Assembly (NCBI GenBank): GCA_037969395.1 | Contig: JBBKXJ010000025.1 | Coordinates: forward strand, 1-9,405 | Direction of reading: 5' to 3' | Length of the DNA stretch: 9,405 bases | Source of the DNA: JBBKXJ01 sp037969395 | GTDB lineage: Bacteria > Pseudomonadota > Gammaproteobacteria > Pseudomonadales > JAUIET01 | Shown: piece by piece, positions 5,881 to 9,405 of the stretch | How positions within the stretch are numbered: the first letter of the stretch is position 1 | Layout of the letters: each line of letters starts with the position of its first letter | Notes under the pieces: generated by a model | What the model saw: the letters and a program-made list of their open reading frames with translations, nothing else | What the model was told of the DNA's origin: nothing | Databases searched by the model: none | Made by a program: the position numbers and the translations under genes

Positions 5881-7695
5881 ATGCAACAACTCTCCGGTTT
5901 GGATGCGATGTTCCTGCATCAGGAAATGGACAACTCGCCGATGCATATCGGGCCGCTGTTTATCTATGATCCCTCGACCGCGCCGAATGGCTTTGTCCGT
6001 TATAAAGATATTCTCGAAACTTTTCGCAATCGGCTTGGGCGTTCTACTGTGTTTCGCCGTAAAATTGCCGCAGTACCGATGCAATTGGACCAGCCCTTCT
6101 GGATTGAAGACGCCAACTTCGATCTGGAATTTCATGTGCGTCATATCGCCTTACCCAAACCCGGCGACTGGCGCCAACTGTGTATTCTGGTTGCGCGTCT
6201 GCATTCCCGCCCGCTGGACCGTTCGCGTCCGCTGTGGGAAGCCTATGTGATCGAGGGGCTGGACGGCATAGGCGGTGTGCCGCCCGGCAGCTTTGCGCTT
6301 TTTATGAAAGTTCATCATGCAGCCATGGACGGCGCCAGTGGCACCGAAGTGATGGGTGCCATTCACGATCTTTCGCCTAATCCTGACGCTGGGCCGTTCG
6401 AAGACAACTGGGAGGCTGAGCGCGATCCTTCCGCGCTGGAGTTATTAACTCGAGCATACATTAACAACCTGCGCCAGCCAGCCAAACTGGCAGGCCTGAT
6501 AAGCCAGGCCGTGCCCGCATTACGCCGCATACGCAAAGGCAAAAAGGAGAATCGCTTCCAAAGCCTTGGCGACAAGGAGCGTACCCGTTTCAACGGCGCG
6601 GTGTCACCGCACCGTGTGTTTGGCGCAGTGACTTTTGACCTGGCGGAAGTGCGGCAAATAAAGCGGGCCTCCAAAGAGGCGACGGTCAACGATGTAATTC
6701 TCAGCGTGGTAGGCGGTGGCTTACGTCGCTATCTGCAGGCCAAGGATGAGTTACCCGAAAAGTCGCTGGTAGCGGGCGCGCCGGTCAACGTGCGCAGCAA
6801 AGCACAAAAGCATAGCGGCGGTAATATGGTGTCGATGATGGCGGTGTTACTGCGCACCGACGTCGAAGACCCGCTGCAACGCCTGCACGATGTGCATGCC
6901 GGCGCAATGCAGTCGAAGGCTTACCAGAATGCAATTGGCGCAACTCTAATGGCCGACGTAACCCAAAGCCTGCCGGCGAGCCTGGTGGCGTTGGCAGGTA
7001 GAGCCGCATCGGCCGCCGGCCTGTTAGCCAATATGAAGCCGATTTTCAATACAATCGTTACCAATGTTCCAGGTCCCCAGGTGCCCATGTATATGGGCGG
7101 CGCAAAAATGGTGCGCAGCCTCGGTGCCGGGCCGTGTGTTGATAGTATGGGCCTGTTTCACCCGGTTACCAGCTACAACGGCATGATTAGCATTTCTTTT
7201 CAAGCCTGCCGCGATATGCTGCCCGACCCTGAGTTTTACGCGAAATGTCTGCAGGAGTCGTATGAAGAGTTGCAGCAGGCGGCTATGGCGAAGAGCAGCA
7301 GCAAAGCAAGCACAGACAAGAAAGCAAAAACAGAAACGAAAGCAAAAGCAGTAACGAACACACAGGAAGAAACGAAAGCGAAGGAAGTAACAAAAGCGAA
7401 AGAAGTAACAAAAGCGAAGGAAGTAACGAAAGCGAGGGAAGCGGAAACGAAGCCGCGAGAGAAAGCGAAACCCAAAGCCAAAGCGTCTACGAGCACCAAA
7501 GCCAGTGTGACAACGAAAGCCAAAACGAAAGCTAAAGCCAAAACGAAAGCTAAAGCCAAAATGAAGACTAAGGCTAAAGCTCCCACAACAGCGAGCAGCC
7601 AACGCAGCCCGAAGCAGGCAACCGCTAACAGTGCGGCCGCAACGCGAACACCAGGCAAAAAAGCGCCGCTGGCCAGGGCGCGTGTTGAGAGTTGA
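5881..7695 (+). CDS. wax ester synthase / acyl-CoA:diacylglycerol acyltransferase (WS/DGAT) with long Lys/Ala-rich C-terminal tail
   Basis: This enzyme esterifies fatty alcohol or diacylglycerol with acyl-CoA to make wax esters or triacylglycerol at the inner face of the membrane and on lipid droplets. The N-terminus MQQLSGLDAMFLHQE is typical of bacterial WS/DGATs. The active-site motif HHxxxDG is intact as HHAAMDG (145-151, His146 the presumed base). Also present are SRPLWEAYVIEGL (115-127), NDVIL (270-274) and TNVPGP (394-399). The canonical enzyme ends near residue 468, the usual family length. A tail of about 135 residues (469-604) follows with 34 Lys, 6 Arg and 11 acidic residues, the acidic ones almost all in its first half. 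It contains TKAKEV three times (498-515) and a KAKTKAKAK run (546-566), resembling histone H1-like domains. The tail is continuous with the enzyme in one frame. AGGA at 5871-5874, 6 nt before the ATG, supports the start. The acyl-CoA-forming ligase upstream supplies its substrate; mazG begins 55 nt after its stop. Confidence 0.93.
   Translation: MQQLSGLDAMFLHQEMDNSPMHIGPLFIYDPSTAPNGFVRYKDILETFRNRLGRSTVFRRKIAAVPMQLDQPFWIEDANFDLEFHVRHIALPKPGDWRQLCILVARLHSRPLDRSRPLWEAYVIEGLDGIGGVPPGSFALFMKVHHAAMDGASGTEVMGAIHDLSPNPDAGPFEDNWEAERDPSALELLTRAYINNLRQPAKLAGLISQAVPALRRIRKGKKENRFQSLGDKERTRFNGAVSPHRVFGAVTFDLAEVRQIKRASKEATVNDVILSVVGGGLRRYLQAKDELPEKSLVAGAPVNVRSKAQKHSGGNMVSMMAVLLRTDVEDPLQRLHDVHAGAMQSKAYQNAIGATLMADVTQSLPASLVALAGRAASAAGLLANMKPIFNTIVTNVPGPQVPMYMGGAKMVRSLGAGPCVDSMGLFHPVTSYNGMISISFQACRDMLPDPEFYAKCLQESYEELQQAAMAKSSSKASTDKKAKTETKAKAVTNTQEETKAKEVTKAKEVTKAKEVTKAREAETKPREKAKPKAKASTSTKASVTTKAKTKAKAKTKAKAKMKTKAKAPTTASSQRSPKQATANSAAATRTPGKKAPLARARVES
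7372..7443 (+). repeat. 18-bp tandem repeat inside the WS/DGAT tail (TKAKEV units)
   Basis: Three 18-bp units (7372-7389, 7390-7407, 7408-7425) encode TKAKEV, and a fourth diverged unit (7426-7443) encodes TKAREA. Differences between the first three are third-position A/G changes only (ACG/ACA, AAG/AAA). Because the unit is a multiple of three, gain or loss of copies would change tail length without breaking the frame. Confidence 0.85.
7525..7560 (+). repeat. perfect 18-bp direct duplication in the WS/DGAT tail (TKAKAK units)
   Basis: The 18 bases at 7525-7542 are repeated exactly at 7543-7560, each encoding TKAKAK. Related partial units flank them (7513-7524 and 7561-7578). Exact identity at synonymous positions implies a recent slippage event. 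Confidence 0.85.
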
Positions 7696-7738
7696 AATCA
7701 GTGCTGATTTAAAACCAGCTGGCGACAAACAAGTAAAT

Positions 7739-7742
7739 GGAG
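7739..7742 (+). promoter_or_regulatory. Shine-Dalgarno GGAG deciding the MazG TTG start
   Basis: GGAG sits 8 nt before TTG at 7751. The next in-frame ATG (7760) would be 17 nt away, which is too far. Starting at TTG also places the LLxxMQRLRDP segment at the same residue numbers as in E. coli MazG. Confidence 0.7.
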
Positions 7743-7750
7743 AACCAACG

Positions 7751-8527
7751 TTGAAAGAAATGCAGTCCCTGCTGGCAGTCATGCAACGCTTACGTGACCC
7801 CGACGGCGGCTGCCCGTGGGATCTTGAGCAAAACTTTCAAACCGTTGCCCCCTATACGATTGAAGAGGCCTACGAAGTAGCCGACGCGATCGAGCGTGAG
7901 GACTATGGCGACTTAAAAAATGAGCTAGGCGATCTATTGCTGCAGGTTGTGTTTCACGCGCAAATGGCAAGCGAAGCCGGCCTGTTTAACTTTGCCGACG
8001 TAGCTGCTGCAATAGCTGCCAAGCTGGTGCGGCGTCATCCGCATGTGTTTGGCGACGAGTCGCACGAAACCGCAGGCGCAGTGTTGACTAGCTGGGAAAA
8101 CATCAAATCGGAAGAGCGTCAGGAAAAACGGCAGCACGGTGCTCTGGATGACGTGCCGGCCAATCTGCCAGCTCTGATGCGTGCCCATAAACTGCAAAAA
8201 CGCGCCGCGCGGGTTGGTTTTGACTGGAGCGAATTAAGCGACGTGATTGCCAAAGTTAGCGAAGAAATGCGGGAATTACAGCATGAAATCGACTTGGCCG
8301 GCGACGCTAACCGAGACCGCATTGCGGAAGAGGCCGGCGATCTGCTATTCAGCTGCGTTAACCTCACCCGTCATCTTAAACTCGAAGCAGAAGATTGTCT
8401 GCGCGCCGGCAACCGCAAGTTCGAACAACGCTTCCGGCGGCTGGAGGCTAACGTACTTGAGAGTGGTCAGAAACTGGAGGATTTATCTTTAGCAGAAATG
8501 GATGCAATTTGGAATTCTGTTAAATAA
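7751..8527 (+). CDS. mazG: nucleoside triphosphate pyrophosphohydrolase MazG
   Basis: MazG hydrolyses NTPs and dNTPs to NMP plus pyrophosphate in the cytosol, cleaning the nucleotide pool; in E. coli it also lowers ppGpp and modulates MazEF. From the TTG start the protein has 258 residues (E. coli 263) with two tandem all-alpha MazG domains. The N-terminal domain has MQRLRDPDGGCPWD (11-24), E38-E39-x-x-E42 and E58-x-x-D61. The C-terminal domain, usually the catalytic one, has E171-E172-x-x-E175 and EEAGD (193-197), so the Mg-binding acidic residues are all present. An open frame extends back to ATG 7631, but those 40 residues overlap the WS/DGAT tail in another frame, have no family match and no ribosome binding site. 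TTG 7751 reproduces the E. coli N-terminal length exactly. It is 55 nt downstream of the WS/DGAT gene and probably co-transcribed with it; the usual relA and mazEF neighbours are absent in this window. Confidence 0.93.
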   Translation: MKEMQSLLAVMQRLRDPDGGCPWDLEQNFQTVAPYTIEEAYEVADAIEREDYGDLKNELGDLLLQVVFHAQMASEAGLFNFADVAAAIAAKLVRRHPHVFGDESHETAGAVLTSWENIKSEERQEKRQHGALDDVPANLPALMRAHKLQKRAARVGFDWSELSDVIAKVSEEMRELQHEIDLAGDANRDRIAEEAGDLLFSCVNLTRHLKLEAEDCLRAGNRKFEQRFRRLEANVLESGQKLEDLSLAEMDAIWNSVK

Positions 8528-8601
8528 CCCCAGTCGTCGCACGCAGGGCTGCTTCCGCGATACAATCAACTGAATATACGTCACGATCTGAGTCAAAAAT
8601 A

Positions 8602-9309
8602 GTGAAAAACAGCCATACTAACCGTTTGTTATTAATACCTTTCAGTCTGTGCCTGAGCATCAGCACGTGTGGCGTTTTGCCAGGAGCACCGATAGCAGAG
8701 TCCGACTCGTCGGCGCCAAAGGCCGCCAATCCTCCACCGGTGAGGGATTTCGTCTATGCGGTGGTGCCCGGTGATACCTTACGGGGTATTGCTGTGCAAA
8801 CCACCGGCACAACTCAAAACTGGGACATTATTGCCGGCCACAACAAATTAGCCTATCCGTATGCGCTGCGGGTTGGTCAGCAAATCCGCATTCCCGGCCG
8901 CCTGCTATTGACCAAGCCAGCGGCCAGCGTGCGGCGACCAGCGCCACCCAAGCCGGCTGCTGCAGTCGTCAAAGATGGCCCGCCTGCCGCCGAAGTTAGC
9001 CGGCCAGTCAAGCGCCCGGCTGCGGCGCCAACCGCTGTCTCCTCTGCGGGCCGCGGCGCTGCTGAAGTTAAGGATGGCCCGCCCAAATCTGCGGCAGCGA
9101 AACCCGCAAGCGACACCGGCTGGATAACCATCACCGGTAGCTACTATCCACGCGAAGTGAAAATGCAGCCCACATCGGGCGCTGACTACCTGATGCTGGT
9201 GCGGCCGGGTAGCCGCGTACGCTACATTGCCCGCCAGGGCGATTGGTACAAAGTGATCACCGACCGCGGCGAGGGCTATGTAGAAGCCGAGCACGCCATG
9301 GAGCAATAG
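8602..9309 (+). CDS. exported LysM-domain protein with C-terminal SH3-like domain (possible lipoprotein)
   Basis: The protein has 235 residues from a GTG start. Residues 1-22 look like a signal peptide: KNSHTNR then LLLIPFSLCLSIST. Cys23 follows in ISTC, a weak lipobox because Thr at -1 is not preferred, so lipidation is uncertain. Residues 51-98 form a LysM domain (YAVVPGDTL ... NWDIIAGHNKL ... LRVGQQIRIP), a fold that binds N-acetylglucosamine in peptidoglycan. A Pro/Ala/Lys-rich linker (about 103-170) holds the motif VKDGPP twice (123-128 and 156-161). Residues 173-232 resemble a bacterial SH3 domain (VRYIARQGDWYKVIT, GEGYVEAE). No peptidase or amidase domain is seen, so a periplasmic cell-wall-binding or scaffold role is likely; the exact job is unknown. 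No clear Shine-Dalgarno precedes the GTG, and no other in-frame start is seen near it. It begins 74 bp after mazG on the same strand. Confidence 0.8.
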   Translation: MKNSHTNRLLLIPFSLCLSISTCGVLPGAPIAESDSSAPKAANPPPVRDFVYAVVPGDTLRGIAVQTTGTTQNWDIIAGHNKLAYPYALRVGQQIRIPGRLLLTKPAASVRRPAPPKPAAAVVKDGPPAAEVSRPVKRPAAAPTAVSSAGRGAAEVKDGPPKSAAAKPASDTGWITITGSYYPREVKMQPTSGADYLMLVRPGSRVRYIARQGDWYKVITDRGEGYVEAEHAMEQ

Positions 9310-9332
9310 CAGATTACTATTCGTGACTTTAA

Positions 9333-9405
9333 GATCTGGACGGTAAGACCTTAATTCCTGGTCTGATCGACGCGCACGGTCACGTCACCTATACCGCGCA
9401 AACGG
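9333..9405 (+). pseudogene. amidohydrolase-superfamily fragment lacking its 5' end (runs off window)
   Basis: From 9333 one frame reads DLDGKTLIPGLIDAHGHV and continues to the right edge. This is the metal-binding strand of amidohydrolases: GKTLIPGLID then HxH (HGH), which ligates the active-site metal. In intact members this motif follows roughly 50-80 residues of N-terminal beta-sandwich. Here an in-frame TAA lies directly before it (9330-9332), the preceding gene ends only 23 bp earlier at 9309, and no ATG, GTG or TTG occurs in this frame up to the window end. A start further right would leave out the HxH. So the 5' part is missing, by deletion, rearrangement or an assembly join. Other frames between 9310 and 9332 do not resemble the missing domain. 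Whether the rest downstream is intact cannot be seen. Confidence 0.65.

Noticed and set aside
7631..7750. N-terminal 40-residue extension of MazG from ATG 7631
   Set aside because: It overlaps the WS/DGAT coding region in another frame, has no family match, and the TTG at 7751 has a well-placed Shine-Dalgarno.
7737..7754. Five-codon mini-ORF (ATG to TGA) whose stop overlaps the MazG TTG start, suggesting translational coupling
   Set aside because: It has no ribosome binding site of its own at proper spacing and is short enough to occur by chance.
7024..7782. Long minus-strand frame with Phe/Arg-rich repeats opposite the WS/DGAT tail (and a similar one at 7236-7658)
   Set aside because: It is the antisense reading of the Lys/Ala repeat region, which lacks stop codons by composition. 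It has no family resemblance and no ribosome binding site, while the plus frame is continuous with a clear enzyme.
8561..8566. TACAAT as a -10 element for the LysM gene
   Set aside because: No acceptable -35 hexamer at 16-18 bp upstream; a single hexamer of this kind is expected by chance.

Overview
The window reads as chromosomal DNA from a free-living, lipid-storing Gram-negative bacterium, most likely a gammaproteobacterium of marine or soil type. This is inferred from protein style (an AlkK-like acyl-CoA ligase, a Pseudomonas FadE-type acyl-CoA dehydrogenase, a wax ester synthase, an E. coli-like MazG), from a GC-moderate, densely coded layout, and from short palindromic intergenic repeats like those of pseudomonads. 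No rRNA, tRNA, CRISPR array, phage gene or transposase is visible, and no gene-free stretch exceeds 300 bases.

Layout. Minus strand, left: a GDSL/SGNH-family hydrolase with an N-terminal membrane anchor (569 down to the left edge, 3' end outside) lies downstream of an FAD-linked D-2-hydroxyacid dehydrogenase (2042-630). A divergent intergenic region (2043-2176) separates these from plus-strand genes: an acyl-CoA synthetase (2177-3805, start corrected from 2147), an acyl-CoA dehydrogenase (3903-5687), a wax ester synthase/diacylglycerol acyltransferase (5881-7695), MazG nucleotide pyrophosphohydrolase (7751-8527, a TTG start chosen over the upstream 7631), and a LysM plus SH3-like exported protein (8602-9309). 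The right edge holds a 5'-truncated amidohydrolase fragment (9333 to the end).

The three central genes describe one metabolic branch point: free fatty acids are activated to acyl-CoA, which is either oxidised (dehydrogenase) or esterified into wax ester or triacylglycerol (WS/DGAT). MazG and the LysM protein follow on the same strand but have housekeeping roles (NTP clean-up, cell wall binding).

The most unusual item is the C-terminus of the WS/DGAT. After a normal enzyme of about 468 residues comes a tail of about 135 residues, rich in Lys, Ala and Thr, strongly basic and encoded by 18-bp tandem repeats. It resembles histone H1-like tails such as those of AlgP and the PHA phasin PhaF. This suggests, but does not prove, that the enzyme or its lipid droplets bind nucleic acid or another polyanion. 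Two intergenic inverted repeats (3808-3883 and 5701-5765) look like dispersed REP-type elements.
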